Below the pieces are notes generated by a model that worked only from the letters and a program-made list of their open reading frames with translations, had not been told where the DNA came from and ran no database searches. 64,000 nucleotides of DNA from Bacteroidota bacterium (GTDB taxonomy: Bacteria; Bacteroidota; Bacteroidia; B-17B0; Aurantibacillaceae): positions 62,001 through 126,000 of the forward strand of contig JADJDM010000020.1 in the NCBI GenBank assembly GCA_016702705.1, in the 5' to 3' direction. A program made the translations under genes and the position numbers. Below, piece by piece: positions 27,993 to 37,460 of the stretch (position 1 is its first letter; every line of letters starts with the position of its first letter).

Positions 27993-28874
27993 TTAAGCAC
28001 TTACTGCCTCAATATCTTTATTCACTTTTTTTACCAATCCTTGTAATACTTTACCTGGACCAACCTCTGTAAATGTTGTTGCACCGCCGCCAATCATATT
28101 CTCAACTGTTTGCGTCCATTTAACAGGGGCAGTAAGTTGCAATATTAAATTTCTTTTTATTTCTGATGGATCAGTAACTGCACTTGCTGTAACATTTTGA
28201 TAAACGGGGCAAATTGGAGTATTAAATTGTGTTGCATTTATCGCTGCTTCCAATTCAATACGCGCAGGCTCCATTAACGGTGAATGAAAGGCTCCGCCAA
28301 CTGGTAAAATTAGAGCACGTTTCGCACCAGCTTCTTTCATTTTTTCGCAAGCAATGTTTACACCTTCTAAAGAACCGCTAATTACTAATTGTCCAGGGCA
28401 GTTATAATTTGCTGCAACTACCACATTACCTGCAGCAGTAATATCAGCACAAATTGCTTCTACTACTTTATCATCTAAATTTAAAACAGCAGCCATCGTT
28501 GACGGATTTTGTTCACATGCCTTTTGCATAGCCAAAGCACGCTTAGAAACCAACACCAATGCATCTTCAAAGGATAATGTTTTGTTTGCTACTAATGCAG
28601 AAAACTCTCCTAATGAATGACCCGCAACCATATCAGGATGAAAATTTTCTAATGTACTTGCAAGTACAACCGAATGTAAAAATATTGCTGGTTGAGTAAC
28701 TTTAGTTTGTTTTAATTCTTCATCTGTTCCGCTAAACATAATATCTGTAATACGGAAACCTAAAATATCGTTCGCTTTTTCGAATAATGCTTTTGCAGTT
28801 GGGTTTGATTCGTAAAGGTCTTTACCCATTCCTGAAAATTGAGACCCTTGTCCCGGGAAAACGTATGCTTTCAT
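27993..28874 (-). CDS. fabD: Malonyl-CoA:ACP transacylase
   Basis: 293 residues. Transfers malonyl from CoA to acyl carrier protein for fatty acid elongation. The first residues carry the oxyanion motif VFPGQGSQ. The nucleophile elbow is GHSLGE with Ser87, and catalytic His197 lies in GGAFHSPLM. The family-specific end TFTEVGPGKVLQGL is present. Length is normal. No other fab gene is adjacent. The region directly upstream (28875-29116) contains the anomalous homopolymer block. Confidence 0.95.
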   Translation of the reverse strand: MKAYVFPGQGSQFSGMGKDLYESNPTAKALFEKANDILGFRITDIMFSGTDEELKQTKVTQPAIFLHSVVLASTLENFHPDMVAGHSLGEFSALVANKTLSFEDALVLVSKRALAMQKACEQNPSTMAAVLNLDDKVVEAICADITAAGNVVVAANYNCPGQLVISGSLEGVNIACEKMKEAGAKRALILPVGGAFHSPLMEPARIELEAAINATQFNTPICPVYQNVTASAVTDPSEIKRNLILQLTAPVKWTQTVENMIGGGATTFTEVGPGKVLQGLVKKVNKDIEAVSA

Positions 28875-29007
28875 TGAATTTTGTTTATTGCTATATAATT
28901 AGTTTACAGCACGGAAAGTTACAAATTTACAGGGACAAAATCGTTAAAAATCAAGTCTAATCTATCAACCGAAATTTGTTGATAAAAGCACTCTTTTAAA
29001 ATTTTTT

Positions 29008-29105
29008 TGTGGGGTTTTTTTTTTTTTTCCCCCCCCCCCCCCCCCCCCGCCGGTTTTTTTTTTTCTCCCCCCCCCCACAAAATTTTTTTTTTTTTTGGCC
29101 CCCAA
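29008..29105. other. Anomalous T/C/G homopolymer block, probable sequence artefact
   Basis: Between fabD and the lytic transglycosylase, runs of T14, C about 20, T11, C11, T14 and short G and C runs replace normal intergenic sequence. The pattern is unlike anything else in the window and is not a recognisable repeat. Sequence immediately either side is ordinary. It is most likely low-quality consensus, possibly masking a hairpin, but a genuine C-rich tract cannot be excluded. Confidence 0.6.
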
Positions 29106-29116
29106 GGCAGAGTGAA

Positions 29117-30076
29117 TTACTCTTTAGAAGATGCCAGTAAATTAGCATTTTCAGCAGCTAATCGCTTATCCATTTCAATCATAGCAGCTAGTGCAAGTTG
29201 AGAGTAGTTTTGCGAATGAGTACGGAAACCTTTTGCTTGTGTATGCCACAATTGTTTAATTACTTCAATATTTCCTTCTTTTGGTTGAATAACACCTAAA
29301 GCAGCCTTAACATTACCTGCACCAGCATGATAACAATGCATAACCAATAATCTAAACCAAACATCTTGCTCGTTATAGGCAATTCCCATAGTATCCAGCA
29401 TTTCTTTTGCCTTCGGAATACATACACGCTTTATTAATGAAGAAGCTGCATAAGCTGATCTATCAAAGTCGGCACGCTCATCAATACTCTTATTCACTTT
29501 TAAACCAAACATGCGTGCTACAGGTTTCATTAACTGAAACGGGCCATAAGCACCAACATTTGATTTTTGCAATTTATTTGGAGACTCAATTAACAATATA
29601 GCTTGTGCATACCATGGATCAACACCATTAGCCATAAAACCTTGGATTCCTTGATGTATATTTTGGTAAGCTCTATCAAAATCGTAGAAAAAACTTTTTC
29701 CAACAGTAACTAAAATATGAGAGCTATCAGATAAACCATAGGTTTTACGAATACTATCGCGGTAAGCATTTTTAACCAAATCAGGTTTTGCATCCCAATC
29801 AGCATTGCTAAATTTATCAACTACCAAGCGGTTTTCAGCAATGTTTACAATGCAAGAGTCTTTATCTAATTTCATTACACTTTGCCAAAACTTAACTTGT
29901 GCAAGTGTATCGCAACCTAATGAATAAATTTGTCGGTCGTGAATGTAGTCTTTTGTAACGTTATCATTTTTTACTACGCCCACAACATCTCTGCAATGAT
30001 TAAGGCAGGTAGCTTGTTTTACAGTATCAGGATTAGTGATAAAGAAAGGGAATAATATTTTTACGAATAATAACAT
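29117..30076 (-). CDS. Lytic transglycosylase (SLT domain), probable peptidoglycan lyase
   Basis: 319 residues. The C-terminal half is an SLT-type lysozyme-like domain: AILLIESPNKLQKSN with the presumed catalytic Glu, then GAYGPFQLMKPVA, and a final MHCYHAGAGNVKAAL motif. These define family 1/3-like transglycosylases, which cleave the glycan strand and form 1,6-anhydro-MurNAc. The N-terminal ~140 residues (with CLNHC) are not assigned. The first residues are hydrophobic (MLLFVKILFPFFI), consistent with export. The stop abuts the anomalous block. Confidence 0.85.
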   Translation of the reverse strand: MLLFVKILFPFFITNPDTVKQATCLNHCRDVVGVVKNDNVTKDYIHDRQIYSLGCDTLAQVKFWQSVMKLDKDSCIVNIAENRLVVDKFSNADWDAKPDLVKNAYRDSIRKTYGLSDSSHILVTVGKSFFYDFDRAYQNIHQGIQGFMANGVDPWYAQAILLIESPNKLQKSNVGAYGPFQLMKPVARMFGLKVNKSIDERADFDRSAYAASSLIKRVCIPKAKEMLDTMGIAYNEQDVWFRLLVMHCYHAGAGNVKAALGVIQPKEGNIEVIKQLWHTQAKGFRTHSQNYSQLALAAMIEMDKRLAAENANLLASSKE

Positions 30077-30161
30077 TTACGAGCACAATATAATTAGTAA
30101 TACGCAGAAATGAAAGATTGGTTGTGTTAATTATTAACTTTTCTTTCTTAATAAACTGAAA

Positions 30162-30542
30162 TTAGAAAAACACGGGGAATTTTTTTCGAATACTCGAGAA
30201 GAGCAATAATCCACAAACACAGCCAAATGAGTTGGCAATAAAATCAAAAACATCACCACTACGCTCCGAAAAAAACGCTGATTGCATAATTTCTAATGCA
30301 CCACCGTAAGTCACGCAGAACAATAGAATCAGCCATTTTAGTTTTGGAAAGCTAGATGAAAAAACAAATGCACGCATGGTTAAAATTTGCAATCCAAAAA
30401 ATATAGAAGCATGCACAAATTTATCAAAGGAAAGCAACTCGAGCCAAGAGATATGTGGAATGGACTTCCCGGGCATACTGCATAGAGCAAGTATAACTAA
30501 AAACCAAATGATTGCAGGGGCTTTGTATTTTAGGAATTGCAT
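30162..30542 (-). CDS. VanZ-family membrane protein
   Basis: 126 residues with about four predicted helices. Motifs typical of VanZ-like proteins include PAIIWFLVILALCSMPG (first helix), DKFVHASIFFGLQIL, and SERSGDVFDFIANSFGCVCG. VanZ from enterococci gives low-level teicoplanin resistance. The common Bacteroidota homologues have unknown function and no resistance role should be assumed. Confidence 0.85.
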   Translation of the reverse strand: MQFLKYKAPAIIWFLVILALCSMPGKSIPHISWLELLSFDKFVHASIFFGLQILTMRAFVFSSSFPKLKWLILLFCVTYGGALEIMQSAFFSERSGDVFDFIANSFGCVCGLLLFSSIRKKFPVFF

Positions 30543-30582
30543 TGGGCAAAGTTAGGAATTAATATTCTAGCTAAAGTAGTTA

Positions 30583-31313
30583 CTACTTCTTTTCACGCTT
30601 TACAATTTCCATTGCACACAAATTAATTGACTTATGAAGGGCATTGCTAAAAAGACACGAAAGCAATGTTTCTTTGGGTTGACACACCCAATTATCCTTC
30701 TGCTTCTCTATATCTCCAATAGTTTTCAATGTGAATATTAATCTTTTTTCCGAACGACAATATAAATTGGTTGTAAGCTCTAGAACAAAATTCTTTCCTT
30801 TCTTTTTCGACTTTATATTTTCAAAATAAACAATGTAATCTGCGTTCAAAGAATCAGACACTTTTTCAATTTCATTTATTCTAGTCGGATGAAGCGAAAT
30901 CTCTTTAATCGATGGCGAAGGTTCGTAAGCTGTAAAATAATATGACAAGGTAGTCCATGACATCCATGACAAACACTCATAATATTTGTATTCCATTATC
31001 TCTTCTTTTCTTTCTTTTTCAGCTTTTAGCTGAGCCTTCATCTTATCTATCATAATAGTATAACTACTATCAGAAATTAAAACTTTTGGTTGTAATCCCT
31101 TCTATGCCAATAATTTTCTTCCATCTTTTGAATACCATTGTAAGTGAATATTTTTTCCTTTTCATTTTTAATGGTTATCCTCATAAAAAGTGATTTATCA
31201 ATAATTACTGTATCAGGTTTTATTATAAGAAGTTTAAAAAGGTTATAATGACCTTGAGCAATTGAACGTTCGCAAGCAATTATCAATAATATAAAAACAA
31301 TAACTCTATTCAT
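30583..31313 (-). CDS. Exported hypothetical protein, one-base frameshift
   Basis: Read as two ORFs that are almost certainly one. The first (31313-31077) has a signal peptide (MNRVIVFILLIIACERSIAQ) and ends HRRDYNQKF. The second (30583 upward) starts at an internal Met. Restoring one A in the run at about 31080-31083 gives YNQKVLISDSSYTIMIDKMK, an uninterrupted join, and a protein of about 243 residues. A lysine/glutamate-rich helix follows the join. The rest contains paired cysteines and no motif I recognise. It is upstream of VanZ and follows the bidirectional terminator at 31371. Confidence 0.7.
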
Positions 31314-31370
31314 ACTGAACTCATATTTTCACAGGCTACAAACAAATATACTAAATCAACATCAAAAAAA

Positions 31371-31394
31371 AACCGCTACTCAAGAGTAGCGGTT
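31371..31394. terminator. Bidirectional intrinsic terminator
   Basis: AACCGCTACT and AGTAGCGGTT form a perfect 10-bp stem with loop CAAG. The stem is preceded by an A run and followed by a T run, so it can terminate transcription in both directions. It ends the HU gene (31417) on the minus strand. Confidence 0.85.
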
Positions 31395-31416
31395 TTTTTA
31401 TTCATTTAAAAGTAGA

Positions 31417-31689
31417 TTACTTTACTTTTTTAGCTAAGTCAGCACCTGCTTTGAATTTCACAACCTTTTTAGCTGGAATTTTAATTTCTTTACCAGTTTG
31501 TGGGTTACGACCAATACGTGCAGCACGCTTAGTAACTGTAAATGATCCGAATCCTACTAAAGCAACACGGTCACCTTTTTTAAGAGCTTTTTCAATTGTC
31601 TCAATTGTAGCATCTAATGCTCTTCCTGAATCTGCTTTTGTAAGCTTTGAGTGTGATGCGATAGCATCAATTAATTCACCTTTGTTCAT
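31417..31689 (-). CDS. HU-family DNA-binding protein
   Basis: 90 residues from the ATG at 31689. A frame extension to 31764 overlaps the promoter, so it is rejected. MNKGELIDAIASHSKLTKAD is the helical dimerisation part. The beta-arm signature VGFGSFTVTKRAARIGRNPQ and the Lys-rich C-terminus (KVVKFKAGADLAKKVK) are canonical. It compacts and bends DNA. A second HU/IHF-like protein is encoded at 50879. Confidence 0.95.
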   Translation of the reverse strand: MNKGELIDAIASHSKLTKADSGRALDATIETIEKALKKGDRVALVGFGSFTVTKRAARIGRNPQTGKEIKIPAKKVVKFKAGADLAKKVK

Positions 31690-31734
31690 TTTGATTTGGT
31701 TTTTAAGTTTAACAATAGTTACTTTGAACACTAG

Positions 31735-31764
31735 CAAAAGTAATACGAGTTCTGAATTACACAA
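31735..31764 (-). promoter_or_regulatory. Promoter for the HU gene
   Basis: On the minus strand TTG (31764-31762), a 19-base spacer, then TACTTTTG (31742-31735). This is an excellent match to the Bacteroidota consensus. The start codon is 46 bases downstream of the -7 box. Confidence 0.75.
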
Positions 31765-31939
31765 GTGTTTAATTAAAAAAAACGCTGAAATTGTTGAAAA
31801 AATGACCTTTTGTTAATAACTATGACTGAAACAGGCTTATTTAGGTGCTTACAGGCCATCAAAAGGCTACACCTTGCCCTATAATGGAATCCTGATTTTT
31901 ATCATGTAAAAAAGGTACTATTAAAAGCCTATACAGACT

Positions 31940-32887
31940 TTACTCAAAAATAAAACCAGAATTAAAATTAAAACCACGCAATAACTCTTCTGTCTTCAAT
32001 CGCTTCTTACCCGCTAGTTGTAGCTCATCTACATATATATAACCTTTGCTACAAGCCACTTTTAAATACGTTTTATTATCAGTAATAATAGTGCCTGCCT
32101 GTATGTTATGTGCAGCAGGTTCTTTATGCGTTTTAAATAATTTAAAGCTTAATGTATTTCCTTTATCATCTTTCCCCTCTGTCCAAGCAGCTGGGTATGG
32201 ACTTAAACCACGCACATGGTTGTGAACTTCATCAATACTTTTCTTCCAATCTATTTTGCAATTCTCTTTAAATAGTTTTGGTGCATGTTTTATTTCAGAA
32301 GGAATTATTGTTTGTTCTTTTAATTCATAGTTACCGCTTTCAATTGCTTTTACTGTTTTAAGCATTAGCTCTGCACCTACATACATTAACTCATCATGCA
32401 AGTCGCCAACAGTTGTATCATCACCAATTGCAACTTTAGCATTATATAATGTATTACCTGCATCTATTTCGTGTATGAGTTTAAAAGTTGTAACACCTGT
32501 TTCTTTTTCTCCATTTATTATTGCCCAGTTTAACGGAGCTGCCCCGCGGTATTGAGGTAATAAAGAACCATGTAAATTATAAGTACCTAATGGTGGCATA
32601 TTCCAAACTACTTCAGGTAACATTCTAAAAGCAACTACAATTTGTAAATCTGCATTCAATGATTTTAATTCTTCTATAAATTCAGGTGCTTTTAATTTTT
32701 CGGGTTGCAATACTTTTAAATTATGTTCTATTGCATATTTTTTTACGGGAGATTGTTGCACTTGTTGTCCGCGCCCCGCAGGTTTATCAGGAACAGTTAT
32801 AACACCTACTATATCATATCCATTCTTAACCAATATATCTAAACACGGAACCGCAAAATCCGGCGTGCCCATAAAGACGATTTTCAT
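31940..32887 (-). CDS. fmt: Methionyl-tRNA formyltransferase
   Basis: 315 residues. Transfers the formyl group from 10-formyl-THF to initiator Met-tRNA. The N-terminus (MKIVFMGTPDFAVPCLDIL) and the catalytic residues Asn104, His106 (YNLHGSLLPQYRGAAP) and Asp142 (HEIDAGNT) match the E. coli triad. A C-terminal tRNA-binding domain of ~100 residues follows. Length is normal. The def gene is not adjacent. Confidence 0.95.
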   Translation of the reverse strand: MKIVFMGTPDFAVPCLDILVKNGYDIVGVITVPDKPAGRGQQVQQSPVKKYAIEHNLKVLQPEKLKAPEFIEELKSLNADLQIVVAFRMLPEVVWNMPPLGTYNLHGSLLPQYRGAAPLNWAIINGEKETGVTTFKLIHEIDAGNTLYNAKVAIGDDTTVGDLHDELMYVGAELMLKTVKAIESGNYELKEQTIIPSEIKHAPKLFKENCKIDWKKSIDEVHNHVRGLSPYPAAWTEGKDDKGNTLSFKLFKTHKEPAAHNIQAGTIITDNKTYLKVACSKGYIYVDELQLAGKKRLKTEELLRGFNFNSGFIFE

Positions 32888-32995
32888 AGCTCTTGTAATT
32901 TGCCGTAAAGTTAGTGAATAGTTTATTGGGTAAATTTTTAATTTAGTTTATGGCTGTTTACAACCAATTAACTAATGAACCAAATAAACGAGGTA

Positions 32996-33127
32996 CTACT
33001 TCTTCCCTGGACATTTTTTGCAGCGATCACCTTTCTTGTGTTTTTTGCAGCATTTATCCTTTTTGCTTAGTTCAGCAAACAATTGCGCTAAAGGGCAATC
33101 AAAAGGTAGATTTGAATTGATTTTCAC
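32996..33127 (-). CDS. 43-residue Cys/Lys-rich small protein
   Basis: GTG at 33127, stop TAG at 32996. The N-terminal half is acidic to neutral and hydrophobic (FDCPLAQLFAEL). The C-terminal half is CCKKHKKGDRCKKCPGKK, with four cysteines spaced C-C-x8-C-x2-C, suggesting a small metal-binding knuckle. Similar CCxKxxKGxRCxxCP tails occur on short Bacteroidota proteins, which supports a real gene. Function is unknown. It is divergent from the DAHP synthase gene, 61 bases away. Confidence 0.65.
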   Translation of the reverse strand: MKINSNLPFDCPLAQLFAELSKKDKCCKKHKKGDRCKKCPGKK

Positions 33128-33188
33128 ATTACAAATAACCTTAATATATTTTAAGCCAACAATACCTTAAAAAAGGTAAATTTGTACC

Positions 33189-34286
33189 GTGAAGAAATCT
33201 ATCGAATTAAAAGCATTTTCCGATTGGAGTCCTGCAGGTAAGGAACATCTTGTAATTTCTGGTCCGTGCGGGGCAGAAACAGAAGAACAAGTGTTAACCA
33301 CAGCGGGGCAATTAGCAGCTACAAATAAAATTAAAATATTTAGAGCTGGTATTTGGAAACCACGCACACGCCCTAATGCATTTGAAGGCGTTGGAGAAAT
33401 TGGACTAAAATGGCTTCAACAAGTAAAAAAACAATATGGCTTATTAACTACTGTTGAAGTTGCTAATAGAGAACATACTGAACTTGCGTTAAAATACGGA
33501 GTAGATATTTTATGGATTGGTGCACGCACAACTGTAAATCCATTTTCGGTTCAAGAAATTGCGGATGTATTAAAAGGTGTTGATGTTCCAGTGATGATTA
33601 AAAATCCTGTGAATCCTGATTTGCAATTATGGATTGGGGCAATAGAACGAATTAACCAAGCCGGAATAAATAAAATTGCCGCTATACATCGCGGATTTCA
33701 TAGTGGTAACAAAACCATTTACCGCAACAACCCAATGTGGGAAATTCCAATCGAACTAAAAACATTGTATCCTGATTTAGCTGTAATTTGCGACCCTAGT
33801 CATATTGGAGGAAAAAGAACCTTAATAAAAGAGATTGCGCAAAAAAGTATCGACCTTGGAATGCAAGGATTGATGATAGAATCACACATCGACCCCGACC
33901 ATGCGTTAAGTGATGCGCAACAACAAATTACACCGCAGGTGTTATCGGAGCTCTTAGAAAGTTTAGTTTACCGAACAGAGAGCACAGATAATGTAAGCTT
34001 TAACGACCAATTAAATAATTTCAGAAATATTATTGATGAGTTAGATGAAGAACTTTTATCGCTTCTAAAAAAGCGTATCGACATCATCGAAAAAATTGGT
34101 GAGTATAAATTAGAAAATAAAGTTGCTGCATTTCAATTACAACGTTGGAAAGTAATATTAGAAAGCCGAGTAGCTTCGGGTGATTTGAAAAAACTAGACA
34201 GAGGATTTGTAGAAAAATTCTGTATGCTACTGCACGAAGAATCGATTCGTGTGCAAACTGAACTAATGAACAAGCAGAACAAGTAA
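33189..34286 (+). CDS. Bifunctional DAHP synthase / chorismate mutase (type II)
   Basis: 365 residues. Residues 1-~260 are the DAHP synthase, the first step of the shikimate pathway: ISGPCGAETEEQV, FRAGIWKPRTRPNAFEGVG, and CDPSHIGGKR, which carries metal and PEP ligands. Residues ~270-360 are an AroQ-type chorismate mutase helix bundle (FRNIIDELDEELLSLLKKRI). The fusion links the entry to the pathway with phenylalanine/tyrosine branch control and is the usual Bacteroidota form. The start is GTG, five bases after a -7 box (TAAATTTG, 33177-33184), so the mRNA may be leaderless. Confidence 0.92.
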   Translation: MKKSIELKAFSDWSPAGKEHLVISGPCGAETEEQVLTTAGQLAATNKIKIFRAGIWKPRTRPNAFEGVGEIGLKWLQQVKKQYGLLTTVEVANREHTELALKYGVDILWIGARTTVNPFSVQEIADVLKGVDVPVMIKNPVNPDLQLWIGAIERINQAGINKIAAIHRGFHSGNKTIYRNNPMWEIPIELKTLYPDLAVICDPSHIGGKRTLIKEIAQKSIDLGMQGLMIESHIDPDHALSDAQQQITPQVLSELLESLVYRTESTDNVSFNDQLNNFRNIIDELDEELLSLLKKRIDIIEKIGEYKLENKVAAFQLQRWKVILESRVASGDLKKLDRGFVEKFCMLLHEESIRVQTELMNKQNK

Positions 34287-34287
34287 A

Positions 34288-36359
34288 TTATTTAGCTGCT
34301 TTTTTGAAGTTAGCAATTCCTTCATCCATCCACTTAATGTAATCAGGAATACTTGAATTATAACCACGTGGTGTAGTTAGTTCCTTTTCGTTATGATCTA
34401 AAATTATGTACAATGGTTGAGTACTTTGCTTGTACTTTGTTTCTTCCATGTATTTAAATTTATCACCAATATCAGTTATTTCTCTTTCCTTCCCATACCA
34501 AAACACTTTCATAAAATCTTTCAAATCTAATTCACGCTTATCATCAACATACAAAGAAACAAGTACCACATCATTATTTAAACGTTTGGTAACTTCTGCA
34601 TCTGGCCAAACATAGTCTTCTGTTTTTCTACAGTTGGCGCATGCATGTCCAGTAAAATCAACCATTAAAGGTTTGCCAACTTTTTTAGCATAAGCTAATG
34701 CTTTTTCATAATCATTTTTAAAATGTACAATTCCATTTTTATTTACTTCGATTGAACCTGCAAACTCATCATCCACTTTTGGCAATGCAACTGAACTTTG
34801 TTTTGAACCTCCAAATCCATGAGGTGATTCGGAATACTCTAGTGGAGGCAATACACCTGAAAACAATTTAAGTGGCGCTCCCCACAATCCAGGAATTAAG
34901 TAAATAGTTACTGAAAAAGTTACAATAACAAACATAATTCGTGTTACTGAAAGATGTTTAACATCGCTATCGTGAGAGGTTTTAAACATCCCCATTAAGT
35001 AAAAAGTTAATAGTCCAAATATTACAATCCACAAAGTAATAAATACCTCACGCGTTAAAATTCCAGCTTGAACAACTAAGTCAGCGTTAGATGCAAATTT
35101 TAATGCTAAGGCTAATTCTAAAAATCCTAAAGTAACTTTTACAGCATTTAACCATCCACCTGATTTTGGCAATGAGTTTAACCAACCAGGGAAAGCGGCA
35201 AATAAACCAAATGGTAAAGCCAATGCTAAGGAAAAACCAAACATTCCCCAAAACGGCCCCGAGTAATTTCCTTGTGATGAAGCTTCAACTAATAATGTTC
35301 CAATAATTGGTCCTGTACAAGAAAACGAAACCAAAGCAAGTGTGAATGCCATAAAGAAAATTCCCATCAAGCCACCTTTGTCTGATTTAGAATCGATTTT
35401 ATTTACAAATGAACTTGGCAAAGTAATTTCAAATGCCCCAAGAAAGGATAATGCAAAAACAACAAGCAATAAAAAGAAAAATAAATTAAACCAAACATTT
35501 GTTGAGAGCGTGTGGAGCGCCCCAGCTCCAAAAACTGCTGTTACGATTAATCCTAAGGCAACATATAAAACTATAATTGCAATGCCATAAATAATTGCAT
35601 TCTTTAATCCTTCCTTTTTCGTTTTACTTTTCTTAGTAAAAAAGCTAACGTTCATCGGAATCATTGGGAATACGCATGGTGTAAGCAAGGCAGCAAATCC
35701 ACCTACAAAACCTGCAAGAAAAATTGCCCACCATGATGAATTTGACCCAACTTCTTTTTCATCCGTTCCACTTGATTTATTTTCAATAGGAGTTACAATA
35801 GCACTTGTTGTATCTTTTACTTCAGAACTTGCTATAACTGATGTATCCGTTTTAGAAGTATCAACAACATTCGCAGCTTCTACAAGTGCAACTCCACTTT
35901 TACATTTGCTATCAATAACAAGACTAAATTTTTCCGCTGGTGGGAATTCCACATTACATCTGTACAAATTTGATATTCATACGTACCGTTAATTGTTACC
36001 TTACCTTCTTTTAACGTTTTTATGCGTTGTGTAAATGTTGCTTCGTTATCAAAATAATTAACCATTACTTCAAACACCTTATCCATTTCATTAATAGGCT
36101 TGCTCTCTTTTGTTTTACCTACTAATTCAAAATCTGCTCCTTTTTTAAATTCTATTGCTGTTGGGTTTGGCCCATCAACTGGCTTCATGCTATACATGTG
36201 CCAAGGCTTATCAATCTTCACCTTAAAAATAACATCGTATTCGCAGTCGTTTATTTTTTTTGATGATATTTCCCAATGAGCATGTAATTGCTGTGCATTA
36301 GAACCAACAAACGAAAACAACAAAAAAACTAGAATCGAAAATTTACTTAGTAAACGCAT
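34288..36359 (-). CDS. dsbD: Protein-disulfide reductase DsbD, frameshifted
   Basis: Carries electrons from cytoplasmic thioredoxin to periplasmic thiols. The N-terminus has a signal peptide (MRLLSKFSILVFLLFSFVGS; ATG at 36359 preferred over 36395) and the DsbD-alpha domain up to YQICTDVM. The frame then breaks at about 35961. One base missing in TGTG restores VMCEFPPAEKFSLVIDSKCK, with the domain cysteine. A low-complexity linker, an eight-helix membrane domain (TPCVFPMIPMNVSFF, SFSCTGPIIGTLLV) and a C-terminal thioredoxin domain with GHACANCRK complete the enzyme, about 690 residues. It ends one base from the convergent DAHP synthase stop. Confidence 0.9.
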
Positions 36360-36456
36360 ATATATAAAATTTGTGCCCCAAAGATAATAATTCAAACATG
36401 GGAATTTTGCGATATTTCCCTAAAAAAACCTAATTATTAGCTTTCTGTAACCTTTG

Positions 36457-37004
36457 TTACTTAACAGGCTTAAAGGACTCAATCATAGATTGAAACGTAG
36501 AGGAGTATTGCTGCATCATCATTGGCTTTGCCCAGATGTACATAGTGTAATAGGTGTTCCCAAACTTAGATAATAATCGCCAAGCGATATAATCCTTAAA
36601 TCTATTGTCGTTTGAGCCATGCGGTTTCAATTTAGAAACTTGCTTTTCCCAAACTAAATAATCTGTTTTTAATGTATCTGAACTTTCTTTTGGCACAAAA
36701 AATACTGCCATACGCTTTGGCGCTTTTCTGCATTTGCCCCTTTTCTATCACTTGGATAAACTGCAAAATATAAATACTCAAAATCGCCACCGCTTGGTAC
36801 TTTTAAACTATTCATAACACCTGCGCATTGACAAACATTATTACCGCCTGGCACTTCCCAATCGCCTTTAAAAAAAGATTTCACTTCCCATTTGGCTGGA
36901 ATTTCATATTCCATGGCTAGTTCGGGCAAGGATACTTTTTTGTTTTGCGCAAACGCGAAACTTGAAAGTAGAAAAAATGTAATATGTAATATCCTTTTAT
37001 ACAT
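36457..37004 (-). CDS. Secreted hypothetical protein, frameshifted
   Basis: Signal peptide (YKRILHITFFLLSSFAFAQ), then LPELAMEYEIPAKWEVKSFF, then a CQCAG motif. The first frame breaks near 36724, and the rest continues from about 36712 (MAVFFVPKESSDTLKTDYLV) to a stop at 36457. One missing G (GG read as G) near 36721-36722 restores NAEKAPKRMAVFFVPKESSD, giving about 182 residues. I recognise no domain. It starts immediately after the arfB stop and is probably cotranscribed with it. Confidence 0.7.
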
Positions 37005-37442
37005 TTATAATTTCACCTTTTTACGTAAACTTTTTACTTGACTCTTTTTTGCTTTCGAATCCTTTAATTTAGCAAGTGAGGCTTTGCTTGGTTTAGTTGC
37101 CTTGCGAGGCTTTGGTTTTTCCAAACACTTTTCTAATGCTGCAGTAAATTTTACAATCGCTAATTCCTTATTTTTATGTTGAGAGCGATCTCTGTCTTCA
37201 CTTAAATGTAAAACGCCAAGGTCGCTGATTTTGTTTTTAAGCTTTTTATTTATCAATTCCTTTTGCTCATCTGTTAAGCATAATGAATTATTTACATCAA
37301 AGAAAAGTTCAACCTTAGTTGCCACCTTGTTTACATTTTGCCCACCTTTTCCACCACTTCGAGCAGTAGTAAACCATACCTCTTTTAAAATGCCTTTTGT
37401 TAGCAAAGTTTTTTGGCTCATTGTTTGTCCATTTAATTTCAA
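37005..37442 (-). CDS. arfB: Alternative ribosome-rescue factor ArfB (GGQ peptidyl-tRNA hydrolase)
   Basis: 145 residues (or 138 from the internal Met at 37421). The release-factor catalytic domain has TARSGGKGGQNVNKVATKVE, whose GGQ hydrolyses peptidyl-tRNA. There is no codon-recognition domain. The basic C-terminal tail (KPRKATKPSKASLAKLKDSK ... LRKKVKL) inserts into the mRNA channel of stalled ribosomes in ArfB. Length matches the family. Confidence 0.9.
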   Translation of the reverse strand: MKLNGQTMSQKTLLTKGILKEVWFTTARSGGKGGQNVNKVATKVELFFDVNNSLCLTDEQKELINKKLKNKISDLGVLHLSEDRDRSQHKNKELAIVKFTAALEKCLEKPKPRKATKPSKASLAKLKDSKAKKSQVKSLRKKVKL

Positions 37443-37460
37443 CCTAAATTAGCAAAGATT

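Noticed and set aside
29007..29201. ORF through the homopolymer block
   Set aside because: Its residues are only runs of Phe, Pro and Gly encoded by T/C homopolymers, and it overlaps the transglycosylase gene antisense.
31690..31764. N-terminal extension of the HU protein
   Set aside because: The region contains the promoter and gives non-family residues; ATG 31689 fits HU.
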